Shown here piece after piece: positions 1 through 9,049 of a stretch of 64,000 nucleotides of DNA; positions within the stretch are counted from its first letter, which is position 1, and every line of letters begins with the position of its first letter. The DNA is taken from positions 1,811,956 through 1,875,955 of the forward strand of contig CP070638.1 of assembly GCA_020354025.1 (NCBI GenBank). Direction: 5' to 3'. The position numbers were made by a program, and so were the translations under genes. This stretch comes from Fidelibacterota bacterium (GTDB lineage: Bacteria > Fidelibacterota > Marinisomatia > SCGC-AAA003-L08 > TS1B11). The notes beneath the pieces were generated by a model. That model had not been told where the DNA came from. It made no database searches and saw nothing but the letters and a program-made list of their open reading frames with translations.

Positions 1-311
1 ATGCAAAGTACAGATATTCCTCGAGTGATACATGTTGGATTAGCCTTCCTTGCGCTAGTTTAACCTGCCCCACTAGATTAGGCTCTTAGTGTCTGAATGA
101 CTGTTTGTGAAGGGAATAATATTGGGATCTGTAAAACTGTGTCATCGGTCCCTCGGCTCGAATCCAGATCCTGCATAAATACTTGGCGATAATAGCTCAC
201 TACCTCATTGTAAATTCGGCATAATGATATCATTCTGGATTTAAACAGAATCATCACCGGATTACCTGTACTTTATATAACGGTGGAAATAGGATTTCGA
301 GAGGAAAAGGA
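1..311. other. Gene-free AT-rich left edge
   Basis: I see no open reading frame of note here. The stretch is AT-rich compared with the comM remnant that follows. A 7-bp inverted repeat (GGATCTG at 125-131, CAGATCC at 165-171) encloses a segment with GTAAA and CTCGAATCC, faintly like the 3' half of a tRNA, but it is only 47 bases long and the T-arm does not pair well. A GAGGAAAAGGAG tract at 301-312 looks like a ribosome binding site for the fragment that follows. Confidence 0.5.
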
Positions 312-800
312 GTGATGTGCACATTGTTTGGGACGGTTCCGCGCAACGAATGCAGCTGTACACCCCCGGCCATCCAGCGCTACATGAGCCGCATCTCCGG
401 GCCCCTGCTGGACCGCATCGATATCCATGTGGAAGTGCCGGCGGTGAAAGTGGAGGAGCTGGCGCATAGGCAGGATGGGGAGAAGTCGGAGGTGATCCGG
501 ACTCGGGTGGAAGCGGCTCGGGAGCGTCAGCTGAGCCGCTTTGAAGATGAGTCCAACATCTTTGCCAACGCCCACATGGGCAGCAAGGCCCTGCGCCGCT
601 ACTGTCCCATACCTGCTGACGGGGAGGACCTGCTAACCACTGCCATCAACCGCTTGGGACTCTCAGCTAGGGCCTACGACCGCATCATCAAGGTAGGCCG
701 CACCATCGCCGACATCGCCGGGACGGATACCATCCAGACACCCCACCTGGCCGAGGCTATCCAGTACCGCTCGCTGGATCGGCAGCTGTGGCTGGGGTGA
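312..800 (+). pseudogene. comM: 5'-truncated ComM / YifB (Mg-chelatase-like AAA+ protein), C-terminal part only
   Basis: ComM (YifB) is an AAA+ helicase-like protein of about 500 residues that promotes branch migration during natural transformation. Only the last 150 or so residues are present. The homology starts at NECSCTPPAIQRY and runs through SRISGPLLDRIDIHVEVP, the second half of the ATPase, into the Mg-chelatase C-terminal domain (SARAYDRIIKVGRTIADI). The first 11 codons (MMCTLFGTVPR) do not look like ComM, and the Walker A and B regions are absent. A GTG at 312 or ATG at 315 with a good ribosome binding site opens the frame, so a short peptide could be made, but it could not be an ATPase. 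The break near 330-342 looks like an old deletion or rearrangement. I am sure of the family and fairly sure it is a relic. Confidence 0.8.
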
Positions 801-915
801 GGATAGTTCCGAGTTACTAGTTCCTAGTTTCGTACTGGGGGCGATTTATAACTGCAGCCTGGAAAGCCAGCTCCGGCGGGCCTAAATTCGCGTCTTATAA
901 TGATAGGATTAAATT

Positions 916-1197
916 ATGTTGCGCTACCTTTTAATAGTCTTTGGGACGGTCTTCCTGGCCGAGCTGGGCGATAAGACTCAACTGGCAATTCTGCTCTTCT
1001 CCACCAAGCCGGAGGTATCTCGCGTGGGAATAGCGCTGGCGGGTTCCCTGGCTCTGGTGACCACCACAGTCATAGCGGTGGTCATCGGTGATCGTCTCGC
1101 ACACTGGATCAATCCCAAGTTCTTGGAAGGAGCTGCCGCGATCGGATTTATCCTGATCGGTGTCTTCATGTTCGTCTCGCTTTTCAGGGGCGAGTAA
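916..1197 (+). CDS. Half-size GDT1/TMEM165 (UPF0016) family cation transporter
   Basis: This 93-residue membrane protein carries the signature E-L-G-D-K-T at residues 16-21, which defines the GDT1/TMEM165 (UPF0016) family of Mn2+/Ca2+ exporters or cation:H+ antiporters. Three hydrophobic segments are visible (about 1-15, 38-57, 70-88). Canonical members have two such repeats and two E-x-G-D motifs. Here only one repeat is present, so it would have to pair with itself or with another half-size copy elsewhere. No second half follows in the 200 bases downstream. Start ATG at 916 lies after an AGGATTAAATT leader. The ion is inferred from the family, not from this sequence. Confidence 0.8.
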   Translation: MLRYLLIVFGTVFLAELGDKTQLAILLFSTKPEVSRVGIALAGSLALVTTTVIAVVIGDRLAHWINPKFLEGAAAIGFILIGVFMFVSLFRGE

Positions 1198-1420
1198 AAT
1201 GTTTCACCTGGCGGGATGCCTCTTTCGTCAGTCTTTATCTGAGTAGGGTTATGGTCGGAAAAGTGAATTCTTTCGGAGGATTGACTTACTTTATTGTTAC
1301 TAACCTTCTTCCGGATCATGCGTCCAAAATGCAATGCAACCTGACTAGTACTCTCTCAGGGGGTGTGCCATCCACTGTGTAGGTAGCTAACAAGAAGTAT
1401 TTATATTGTTGGGGATTAAA

Positions 1421-2089
1421 ATGAGAAACATACTGAGATACAACTATCCAGTTTCTATCTTATCGCTTTGCATGAGTTTCCTGATTAGCCCTGTCCTGTC
1501 CCAGGAGCAAAAAGAGAATCCGGATCTTGATAAGAAGGTGAGAGAGGTTCTTGATAGCTACAGATGGAGGGACATGAATATTCCCGCGTCTGACGGTCAG
1601 ATACTGTATGATATTATCATTGAGAATAACTATAAAAAAGCTCTTGAGATAGGGACCTCAACCGGGCATTCGGGGATATGGATTGCCTGGGCACTTAGCA
1701 AAACAGGTGGTAAACTGATCACAGTGGAAATAAATGAATCTCGATATAGAGAAGCCCTAGCTAATTTTAGAGAAGCCGGACTTTCCGAATACATCGATGC
1801 AAGGCTGGCTGATGCCCATGAACTTGTGCCCAAATTGGAAGGTCCCTTCGATTTCGTCTTTTCCGATGCAGATAAGTACTGGTATAAGAATTACGCTATG
1901 GCAGTATTGCCTAAGCTTGAGGTAGGTGGTTGTTTTACCGCTCATAATGTCTCGCGTTATGGGCGCAGGAGCGGTGGAGGTATAGGTGAATTTGTTGACT
2001 ACATGACTAGTTTGCCCAATCTGGAAACAACATTTGGCGGTCCTACTGGCCGATCAAGCCTGTCGATAAGTTATAAGAAATCGAAGTAA
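1421..2089 (+). CDS. Exported class I SAM-dependent O-methyltransferase
   Basis: The 222-residue product begins with a signal peptide (hydrophobic core about residues 11-25, likely cleavage after VLS at 27) and continues into a class I methyltransferase. The glycine-rich SAM loop is E-I-G-T-S-T-G-H at 76-83, an acidic strand end follows (ITVEIN), and then DFVFSDAD, the metal/substrate side of catechol O-methyltransferase-like enzymes. I prefer ATG 1421 over the upstream in-frame TTG at 1406 because it starts the signal peptide directly. An exported methyltransferase is unusual, since SAM is cytoplasmic; the N-terminal segment could instead be a membrane anchor. The substrate is unknown. Base composition is AT-rich like the next two genes. 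Confidence 0.75.
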   Translation: MRNILRYNYPVSILSLCMSFLISPVLSQEQKENPDLDKKVREVLDSYRWRDMNIPASDGQILYDIIIENNYKKALEIGTSTGHSGIWIAWALSKTGGKLITVEINESRYREALANFREAGLSEYIDARLADAHELVPKLEGPFDFVFSDADKYWYKNYAMAVLPKLEVGGCFTAHNVSRYGRRSGGGIGEFVDYMTSLPNLETTFGGPTGRSSLSISYKKSK

Positions 2090-2145
2090 TTACCTCATCA
2101 CTATCTAAGAGATAGCAGAACCATTATTCCTGCTTATACTTCGTA

Positions 2146-3504
2146 ATGGTCAATAGCTCGCAAAATAATCTTGTAAGAAAGCTTGGTCTTTTTCCTGTTA
2201 CTAACATAGTAATTGCCAACATGATTGGTGCTGGCATCTTTACCACCTCCGGGCTTTTAATGGGTGACCTGAATAATCCCCTGATAATGATATTCTTATG
2301 GATTACGGGAGGATTAATCGCCTTATGCGGAGCATTATGCTATGGGGAATTAGGAGCGGCGATACCCCAGGCAGGGGGCGAATATATCTTCCTCTCAAAG
2401 TTATATCATCCTATGTTTGGCTTTTTAAGCGGCTGGGTTTCATTCATTGTCGGATTTTCAGCACCAATAGCAGCCTCTTCTTTAGGATTCAGTGAGTATT
2501 TTACCAGAGCAGTGCCTCAATTCCTCCATTTGGGTATTAATTCAGGTACTGTTAATCCGTTATTTATTAAAAAGATACTTTCAGTTTTTATTATTATTGT
2601 ATTTACGCTCGTTCATCTGAGAGGAATTGAATTTGGATCAAAAATCCAGAATTATTTAACTATATTGAAAGTTGGCCTAATAGTTGGTCTGATTGTAATC
2701 GGTGTTTCATTTGGGAAGGGCGATATTGACCATCTTTTTCAAGGCAGCAAATTCACATTCGACTTTGGTGGCTGGAAAATCATAGGCCTTTCCCTTATGT
2801 GGATTATGTTTGCATACAGTGGATGGAATGCTTCTACTTATATTGGATCAGAAATTAGAAGTCCAAGAAGAAATTTGCCTTTCTCCCTGTTACTGGGGAC
2901 TGGTACTGTCATATTGCTTTATTTTTTATTGAATTCCTTTTATGTTTACGCTATTACCCCCGAAGATATGAAGGGTGTCATTTCCATAGGTGGGTTGGCT
3001 GTAGGCAACTTATTTGGCAAGTCGATGGATAACATTGTATCGCTATTGATAGCCTTTGCCCTTCTATCTTCAATAAGTGCCTTCATTATTCTTGGCCCAA
3101 GAGTCTATTACTCAATGGCTAAGGATGGGTATTTTTTTAAGTTTGTTTCGAAGGTTCATCCGGTTTATGGAGTTCCATCAAAAGCAATACTCTTGCAGTG
3201 TCTCTTTTCAATAGTGATAGTACTATCAGGAACTTTTGACCAGATATTAACATATATGGGTTTCTCCCTCGGTATTTTTCCAATCCTTGCAGTTGTTGGC
3301 GTTTTTAAGTTAAGGCGTTCCAAGAATAGTATATATAAACTCCCGGGCTTTCCTGTAGTTCAGATAATATATGTATTCTTTGGTATTTCAATGCTTTTTT
3401 TAGCATTTCTTGAACGTACAACTGAGTCCTCAATAGCAATAGCAACAGTAATAGTAGGAATACCCCTGTATTTTTTCTTTAAGAAGATAAATAAGAAAGA
3501 TTGA
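2146..3504 (+). CDS. APC-superfamily amino acid permease
   Basis: The 452-residue integral membrane protein has about 12 hydrophobic segments. The N-terminal G-A-G-I-F-T-T-S-G at residues 28-36 is the unwound TM1 substrate site of the APC (amino acid-polyamine-organocation) superfamily, followed by YGELGAAIPQAGGEY in TM2, also typical. It should import or exchange an amino acid at the inner membrane. The length fits the LAT/AAT-like branch. The gene is strikingly AT-rich, with many ATT, TTT and AAA codons, unlike the GC-rich housekeeping genes after 5.2 kb, which suggests later acquisition together with its neighbours. Substrate cannot be read from sequence. Confidence 0.9.
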   Translation: MVNSSQNNLVRKLGLFPVTNIVIANMIGAGIFTTSGLLMGDLNNPLIMIFLWITGGLIALCGALCYGELGAAIPQAGGEYIFLSKLYHPMFGFLSGWVSFIVGFSAPIAASSLGFSEYFTRAVPQFLHLGINSGTVNPLFIKKILSVFIIIVFTLVHLRGIEFGSKIQNYLTILKVGLIVGLIVIGVSFGKGDIDHLFQGSKFTFDFGGWKIIGLSLMWIMFAYSGWNASTYIGSEIRSPRRNLPFSLLLGTGTVILLYFLLNSFYVYAITPEDMKGVISIGGLAVGNLFGKSMDNIVSLLIAFALLSSISAFIILGPRVYYSMAKDGYFFKFVSKVHPVYGVPSKAILLQCLFSIVIVLSGTFDQILTYMGFSLGIFPILAVVGVFKLRRSKNSIYKLPGFPVVQIIYVFFGISMLFLAFLERTTESSIAIATVIVGIPLYFFFKKINKKD

Positions 3505-3860
3505 TAAGTATTGAAAAAATGCGAAAAGGTGATAAAGTGCCAATATGTTATTTTATACTTTTTCAAGGCACCACTCGTCAAATTGGATGGTAGTGGTATC
3601 CCGGGAGAGTCAGCGCCACTGCCTGGACTGAGGAACCCTCAATTCCACCGAGATCCAGATAAGTATCAAAGTCCTGTGGCATTTGCGCTCCCTGCCCGCC
3701 GGTGACGGAAGCCGGTCGAGTCAGTGCATTATCTTTATGGATTTAAGGTCATTAGAAGTATTACCTTTCCATATTGAATTTGGTAAAATGAGAAAAATTG
3801 TTGTCTCAGTCCATCATTGTAGTCTAGAGCTCATCTTCAGCGAAAACGAATAAATAAGAT
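3505..3860. other. 356-base gap between permease and phosphofructokinase
   Basis: A short frame at 3511-3705 (64 codons) crosses this gap, but its peptide resembles nothing I know and its composition changes sharply in the middle, so I do not call it a gene. No strong hairpin with a T tract follows the permease. The promoter of the phosphofructokinase gene probably lies in the AT-rich last 130 bases, but I cannot fix a -35/-10 pair. Confidence 0.4.
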
Positions 3861-5162
3861 ATGAAAAAGGACATTGACTTTTCGATTAAGAGATTGGGAA
3901 AAGCAATTCATTTGTCCCCTCTGGAGAACATCAACTTTGTTGATGATAATGGGAAAATTATTTACGATGTAGACTACAACAATATAGTAGCCAATCATAA
4001 AAATATAAGCCTCGAAAAAATGATCACGCTGGAAGAAGCGGGGCCAAGAGAGCGGCTGTATTTTAATCCTGAGAAAGTAGTTGCAGGTATTGTTACATGC
4101 GGGGGATTATGTCCAGGATTGAACAATGTAATCAGATCGATATTCATGCAGATCCATTACCAATATAAGGTTAAGAATATTATCGGATTTCGATATGGGT
4201 ATCGCGGCATATATCAAAATAGCCATCCGGGTCCAATGATGCTGACCGAAAATGATGTTGAACACATACATAATCGGGGTGGTTCGATTCTTGGATCTTC
4301 GAGGGGGAGTTCGGATCCGGTTGAGATAGTTGACGGACTCGAATATTATGGTATTAACATTCTCTTTACTATTGGTGGGGATGGTACGATAAAAGGCTCG
4401 ATCGCAATAGAAGAGGAGATAGCCAGGAGAGATCTAGCAATTTCAGTAGTTAACGTGCCTAAAACGATTGATAACGATATCCCCTTTACTTCTAAATCAT
4501 TCGGATTTCAGACCGCATTTTCCGAGGCTGTAGAATCGATCCGCTGTGCACATAATGAAGCCAAAGGCGCTCCCAATGGAATAGGAATAGTAAAGGTTAT
4601 GGGGAGGGATTCAGGATTCATCGCGGCTCATACAACCCTGGCGCAGAAGGACGTCAATTTCCTGCTTGTTCCCGAGATCGATTTTGATCTCGAGGGGCCT
4701 GATGGACTGCTAGTTAAACTCGAAAAAAGACTGGAACGTTCTCACCATGCTCTGATAGTTGTGGCCGAGGGGGCGGGACAAAAGTATTTTGAGAATGTAG
4801 ATGAGAAGCAGGACCTTTCAGGTAACATATTACTGAATGATATTGGAGTGTATCTTAAAGGGAAGATAAAGAGCTATTTTGCGGAGAAGAAAATAGAAGT
4901 AAATATTAAGTATATCGATCCTAGCTACATCATCAGATCAGTGCCGGCAAATCCGGAAGATTCTGTATATTGTGGAATTCTGGCGGAACATGCGGTCCAC
5001 GCGGCTATGAGCGGCCGGACCAGGATAATTATTGGCAATTGGAATGCGAGGTTTGTTCACTTGCCTATGGATGTTATCCAATACGGCAGGAAAAAGATCG
5101 ATCCGAAAGGAGCGCTATGGCAGTCGGTGCTTCTCTCAACCGGTCAGCCTACCTTGAAATGA
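3861..5162 (+). CDS. ATP-dependent 6-phosphofructokinase, TP0108/plant-like type
   Basis: The enzyme phosphorylates fructose 6-phosphate to fructose 1,6-bisphosphate. At 433 residues it is longer than the E. coli type, with an 80-residue N-terminal extension ending EAGPRERLYFNP, as in the TP0108/plant/trypanosome group. Landmarks: GGLCPGLNNVIR at 81-92, GGDGT at 172-176, PKTIDND at 200-206, MGRDSGFIA later. Glycine in GGDG rather than aspartate predicts ATP, not pyrophosphate, as phosphoryl donor; lysine in PKTIDND is the usual companion in this group. It is AT-rich like the two genes before it. A second phosphofructokinase at 10144 has GGDD, so the cell probably owns both donor types. Confidence 0.9.
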   Translation: MKKDIDFSIKRLGKAIHLSPLENINFVDDNGKIIYDVDYNNIVANHKNISLEKMITLEEAGPRERLYFNPEKVVAGIVTCGGLCPGLNNVIRSIFMQIHYQYKVKNIIGFRYGYRGIYQNSHPGPMMLTENDVEHIHNRGGSILGSSRGSSDPVEIVDGLEYYGINILFTIGGDGTIKGSIAIEEEIARRDLAISVVNVPKTIDNDIPFTSKSFGFQTAFSEAVESIRCAHNEAKGAPNGIGIVKVMGRDSGFIAAHTTLAQKDVNFLLVPEIDFDLEGPDGLLVKLEKRLERSHHALIVVAEGAGQKYFENVDEKQDLSGNILLNDIGVYLKGKIKSYFAEKKIEVNIKYIDPSYIIRSVPANPEDSVYCGILAEHAVHAAMSGRTRIIIGNWNARFVHLPMDVIQYGRKKIDPKGALWQSVLLSTGQPTLK

Positions 5163-5234
5163 TTCCGGGGATACAATTGATCAGCGGTTGTCCAGGCTTT
5201 ATGCATCGGCAGTCGAGCATTTGGTGAGGGTGAT

Positions 5235-5891
5235 ATGAACCGTGAGGATATGAAACGGGCTGCGGCCTTGGCGGCTCTGGACTACATCAAGCCCGGCATG
5301 ATCGTAGGTGTGGGTACTGGCTCTACCGCTAATTACTTTATTGACGGCTTGGTGGGACTGAAGGACAGGATCGCGGGCGCGGTCGCCAGCTCGGCGGCCA
5401 GCGCTGAGCGGCTGGAGCAGCACGGCATCACGGTGCTGGAACTCAACGAGGTAGGGCTGCTGCCGATCTATGCGGATGGGGCGGATGAGGCCGACGCCAG
5501 TCTCCGGCTCATCAAGGGCGGCGGGGGATCACTGACCCGGGAGAAGATCGTGGCGGCGGCCAGCCGGAAGTTCATCTGCATCGTGGATGAGACCAAGCAG
5601 GTGGAGGCATTGGGGGCTGTGCCACTGCCGGTGGAAGTGATCCCCATGGCCCGGAGGTACGTGTCTGATGCGTTGACAGCGTTGGGCGGCAGGCCGGCAG
5701 TGCGGAAAGGATTCGTTACCGATAATGGCAACCTGATCCTGGATGTCTCCAACCTTCCCATCATCGATCCTGCCCAGATGGAGGCCGAGCTGGATCACAT
5801 TCCTGGTGTTGTCTGCAACGGTCTGTTTGCCCGCCGCCCGGCGGATATGGTATTAGTTGGGACCAGCAGCGGTGTCCAGACGCTAACCTAG
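5235..5891 (+). CDS. rpiA: Ribose-5-phosphate isomerase A
   Basis: RpiA interconverts ribose 5-phosphate and ribulose 5-phosphate in the non-oxidative pentose phosphate pathway. The 218-residue length is normal. The family motifs are all present: GVGTGST (25-31, phosphate loop), YADGADEAD (79-87, containing catalytic acids; most relatives have DEVD or DEID) and [11 protein letters not shown] (94-104, catalytic lysine). ATG 5235 is chosen; a ribosome binding site-like GAGGGTGAT lies just upstream. It sits 72 bases after the phosphofructokinase gene but differs from it sharply in base composition, which marks the right edge of the AT-rich patch. Confidence 0.96.
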   Translation: MNREDMKRAAALAALDYIKPGMIVGVGTGSTANYFIDGLVGLKDRIAGAVASSAASAERLEQHGITVLELNEVGLLPIYADGADEADASLRLIKGGGGSLTREKIVAAASRKFICIVDETKQVEALGAVPLPVEVIPMARRYVSDALTALGGRPAVRKGFVTDNGNLILDVSNLPIIDPAQMEAELDHIPGVVCNGLFARRPADMVLVGTSSGVQTLT

Positions 5892-5913
5892 TTCCACCGT
5901 TCCCAAAAAAAGC

Positions 5914-6684
5914 TCAACGATTTTTCTCGAAGATCAGGCTGGAGCAGGTCAGGCCAGCTTCGGCTTTCTGCAGCTCCGATATGTCAATAGTCGATACGGC
6001 ATAGCCTTGACTGGTGAGAATATCGACTGTTTTCGGGAATCCGGCAGCTAAATAGACCATATCATCCAGCCGCAGTGCATTAGCGGCCCAGGGTTCCTCC
6101 TTTGACACGGGAATTATGCGCAAGCCGGTAAAGGGTGAATGATTGAACCAATCGGGATTGGCCAGGAGGGTCTCATTATCCACGGCGGTTATGGCCGACT
6201 TCAGGTGCAAACACCCCGTAACCGCTATCTGGATTACATCGTAGCCGAAAGGCTTCAAGATATCTGCTAGGGCGTATACCCCTGCCTGGTTGGTGCGGGA
6301 CGATAGCCCCACGAAAATCTTCTTTCCTACCAGTAACACGTCCCCACCGTCGAGCGTGGCAGGTGGCTGAATGCGGGTGATAGGCCGATACCTGGCCAAC
6401 ACGGGCTCCATGTTGGTCACCTCGCCCTGGCGGGATAGCACCCCCGGATTGGCCATAACAGCCAGCTCATCCAACACAACCGCCGTGTCTTCCACAAAGA
6501 CGCTGTCCGGATAGTCTCTGTTTATGTCCAGTTCGATCACCTCCAAACCGTGAGACTGGAGGATGTCGCAGTAGGTGGTGTGCTGTCGGGCGGCCAAGAC
6601 CAGGTCGATTGGTTGGCGCTCCCGGTGGGAGAGCTCGCACTTGTCCAGGTTGGGGGAGACGATATGGGTGAGGGCCAGGAGCAT
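5914..6684 (-). CDS. Dimethylargininase (DDAH)-like guanidino-group hydrolase
   Basis: The 256-residue protein matches the DDAH branch of the amidinotransferase/arginine deiminase superfamily, which hydrolyses N-omega-methylated arginines to citrulline and methylamines. Visible signature parts are DSVFVEDTAVV (60-70, acidic guanidinium-binding residues), LDGGDVLLVG (111-120), GCLHLKSA with catalytic His160, and the C-terminal nucleophile Cys247 in AGLTCSS. All catalytic positions are present, so it should be active on a guanidine substrate. Dimethylarginine is the usual one for this branch, but plain arginine or other guanidines cannot be excluded. It is convergent with rpiA, 22 bases apart, and stands alone. 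Confidence 0.88.
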   Translation of the reverse strand: MLLALTHIVSPNLDKCELSHRERQPIDLVLAARQHTTYCDILQSHGLEVIELDINRDYPDSVFVEDTAVVLDELAVMANPGVLSRQGEVTNMEPVLARYRPITRIQPPATLDGGDVLLVGKKIFVGLSSRTNQAGVYALADILKPFGYDVIQIAVTGCLHLKSAITAVDNETLLANPDWFNHSPFTGLRIIPVSKEEPWAANALRLDDMVYLAAGFPKTVDILTSQGYAVSTIDISELQKAEAGLTCSSLIFEKNR

Positions 6685-7008
6685 GGCTCATGTGACGGAG
6701 ATGAACTTACGGATTTAGAGTCACGGATCGTGAGTTCAATATTGATGGGATGGACGATTAAGAGGTATGATAAAGTACTAGGCAACGCTTTATGTTGGGG
6801 AGCAAGGATGGGATCACTATACTCCCTCCGGCCTTACTGTCCCAGTGGGAGGCTTGAAAAGTATAGATTAAAAGGGGAAGGTGTGGGGAAATTAGGTACC
6901 CGAAAACAGGGCATAGCCTGCCTCTATCTACATTTTTTTTGTTATAGTATGTAGAAGGTCTTATATTGTCATATATACAGGAAACGGTCTAGGGAAGGGT
7001 TTTCCCCG
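6685..7008. other. Divergent intergenic region, 324 bases
   Basis: The region lies between the divergent starts of the DDAH-like gene and the lipoprotein at 7009 and must hold both promoters. The last 100 bases are AT-rich (TTGTTATAGTATGTAG near 6940-6954 contains a TATAGT that could be a -10 box). A 5-bp hairpin, GGGAA at 6992-6996 with TTCCC at 7002-7006, covers the likely ribosome binding site of the downstream gene. I see no gene here. Confidence 0.4.
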
Positions 7009-7932
7009 ATGAAATACGTCCGATATGCTAATGCGTTGCTGTCAATTCTGATTATTATAGTTGGAGCCTGTGCCATGCAGAAAGAAAGCCCAAAACTTGC
7101 CCGGCTACTACCGGAGGTCGTGGAGGACTGGCAGATCAGCGGCGATGATCAGGTTTTTAACCGCGATAATTTGTATGACTATATAAACGGTGGTGCCGAG
7201 CTTTATCTTTCCTACGGTTTTATCGAGATGGTCAACCGCACCTATGTTTTTCCAGATCAGCCCGATGTTCTCGTGGATATTCTGGACATGGGAACTTCCC
7301 AGAATGCCTTCGGCGTATTTGCCCATTCAAGAGAATCAGTTGCATCGGATTTCGGACAAGGATCTGAGTATCACCAGGGCTATCTGCACTTCTGGAAAGA
7401 TCGCTACGTGATTTCGATAATTTCTAATCCGGAAACCGCTGAGTCGAAGCAGACTATCTTCACGTTGGCTAAAGAAATCGAAACGGCCATTGGCGTGGAG
7501 GGGCCTTTGCCAGATATCCTGAGGCTGCTTCCCGAACAGAACCTGGTCGAAGAGAGCATTCGTTACGTTCGCGATCATTTCTGGATGAACTCGCACTTCT
7601 TTATTGCTGAAGAAAATATCCTCAACCTTAATGATCAGACTGATGCGGTACTGGCTAAGTATGGTGCACTGGGACAGCGCAGTATCCTACTGCTGGTAAA
7701 ATATCCCCAGGCGAGTGAGGCCGAGGAAGCGTATGCTAGCTTCATAGAGGACTATCTGCCTGAACTGCGCGATGAGCCCGCCATCAGATCGGAAGACGGC
7801 AGCTGGACTTCCGGCCACTTGTCAGGCAATCTGATCACAATCGTGTTCAACGCATCATCGCAGGCTGCCGCACTGAGTTTGGTTAATGCGGTTAAGGATA
7901 ATTATACGGCCGATTCTATCAGCTCATCCTGA
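7009..7932 (+). CDS. Lipoprotein resembling the DUF6599 family
   Basis: The 307-residue product has a lipoprotein signal peptide ending in the lipobox V-G-A-C (Cys21). The mature part contains DYINGGAELYLSYGF, and a later YLHFWKDRYVISI stretch, which I associate with DUF6599, a family of exported proteins of unknown function often found next to DUF362 genes, as here. No enzymatic motif is visible. It precedes two DUF362 genes by 36 bases with good ribosome binding sites and is probably cotranscribed with them, so the three may form one periplasmic or membrane-associated unit. The family name is from memory of its pattern and should be treated as moderate. Confidence 0.65.
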   Translation: MKYVRYANALLSILIIIVGACAMQKESPKLARLLPEVVEDWQISGDDQVFNRDNLYDYINGGAELYLSYGFIEMVNRTYVFPDQPDVLVDILDMGTSQNAFGVFAHSRESVASDFGQGSEYHQGYLHFWKDRYVISIISNPETAESKQTIFTLAKEIETAIGVEGPLPDILRLLPEQNLVEESIRYVRDHFWMNSHFFIAEENILNLNDQTDAVLAKYGALGQRSILLLVKYPQASEAEEAYASFIEDYLPELRDEPAIRSEDGSWTSGHLSGNLITIVFNASSQAAALSLVNAVKDNYTADSISSS

Positions 7933-7968
7933 GTCAAATCTTATACCAACCAGGACAGGAGGATAAAA

Positions 7969-8859
7969 ATGAGTCCAAAAGGCATAACGAGGCGGGATTT
8001 CTTGAGGGAAGGGACCTCAGCCACACTTGCGGGAGCGTTCTTCCTGAGCTTGCCGAAGAAGCTGTCTGCCCGATCTGAGAAAGCAACCCGGGTTGTATTG
8101 ATCCGCGCCCGGGATGTACTGGATGATCAGAACAACCTCGATGGTGCAGTCCTGAGTCGCATGCTGGATGAGTCAGTTGCGGCTCTGCTCGGTGAAAAAG
8201 AACCTCTGCAGGCCTGGAAACTACTGATTAAGCCCAGTGATATCGTCGGTATCAAGACCAATGGTTTCCGGGGTCTGCCCGTACCATCGGAATTGGAGCA
8301 GGCAATCAAGGCCAGGGTCATCGATACCGGCGTAAAAGAAGCAAACATCTCCATCCGTGACGCCGGTGTACTCGAAGATCCTGTTTTTCAAAAATCGACC
8401 GCTCTGATCAACACCCGGCCTATGCGAGCCCACTCTGTGGCGGGAGCAGGGACCTGTATAAAGAATTACATCCGGTTTATACCAAACCGCAGCTCGATGC
8501 ACCCCGATGGATGTGCCGATCTGGCCTCATTATGGAAGCTCCCCATCGTTAAGGGAAAAACCAGATTAAATATTCTGGTCATGCTTACACCCCTTTTTAA
8601 TGCCAGCGGGATGCGAGTCAGCCCAGAGTATCTCTGGTCTTATAAAGGCTTGCTGGTTGGCACTGACCCGGTGGCTGTCGATGCGACGGGGCTGCGCATA
8701 ATTCAGGCGAAACGCAGGGAATTTTTTGGCGAGGACCGCCCGCTGGAGCCCCTGCCGAAACACATCCAGCTGGCGGATTCCCGCCACGGCATCGGTACGG
8801 CAGACCCGGAGAAAATAGAACTCATCAAACTAGGTTGGCAGGAAAATATTCTGATCTAG
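7969..8859 (+). CDS. Tat-exported DUF362 protein, first copy
   Basis: A twin-arginine signal opens the 296-residue protein (RRDFL at 8-12, hydrophobic stretch to about residue 30, KLSAR), so it should be exported folded, probably with a cofactor. The rest is a DUF362 domain: DIVGIKTN, a central INTRPMRAH segment, CADLASLWKLP and the conserved DPVAVDATGLRI near the C-terminus. Many DUF362 proteins bind Fe-S clusters through a ferredoxin-like insert; here there is no CxxCxxC cluster, so this is a cluster-less form. An AGGAGGATAAAA site fixes ATG 7969. It is followed by a close paralogue at 9050. Confidence 0.85.
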   Translation: MSPKGITRRDFLREGTSATLAGAFFLSLPKKLSARSEKATRVVLIRARDVLDDQNNLDGAVLSRMLDESVAALLGEKEPLQAWKLLIKPSDIVGIKTNGFRGLPVPSELEQAIKARVIDTGVKEANISIRDAGVLEDPVFQKSTALINTRPMRAHSVAGAGTCIKNYIRFIPNRSSMHPDGCADLASLWKLPIVKGKTRLNILVMLTPLFNASGMRVSPEYLWSYKGLLVGTDPVAVDATGLRIIQAKRREFFGEDRPLEPLPKHIQLADSRHGIGTADPEKIELIKLGWQENILI

Positions 8860-9049
8860 GGGGCTTGTGCCACTAGGGCGGGGAGGTGAGCTCGCCAGCC
8901 AGGTATCCCAAGGCCTGCTCATGCTTGTGTTCAACGCTCTATCATTGGGAACAGCCCGGGATCTCTTTGTGGCTGCTTAGGAGAACGTGGTTCCCAAAAC
9001 CAAGCTAACATTGAATGAAACCGGCAGTAAATCAAGCGAGGGAGATATA

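Noticed and set aside
850-890. Shared GGCCTAAATTCG at about 877 and 20751 as a dispersed repeat
   Set aside because: A 12-base match is expected by chance many times in 64 kb, and the flanks do not align well.
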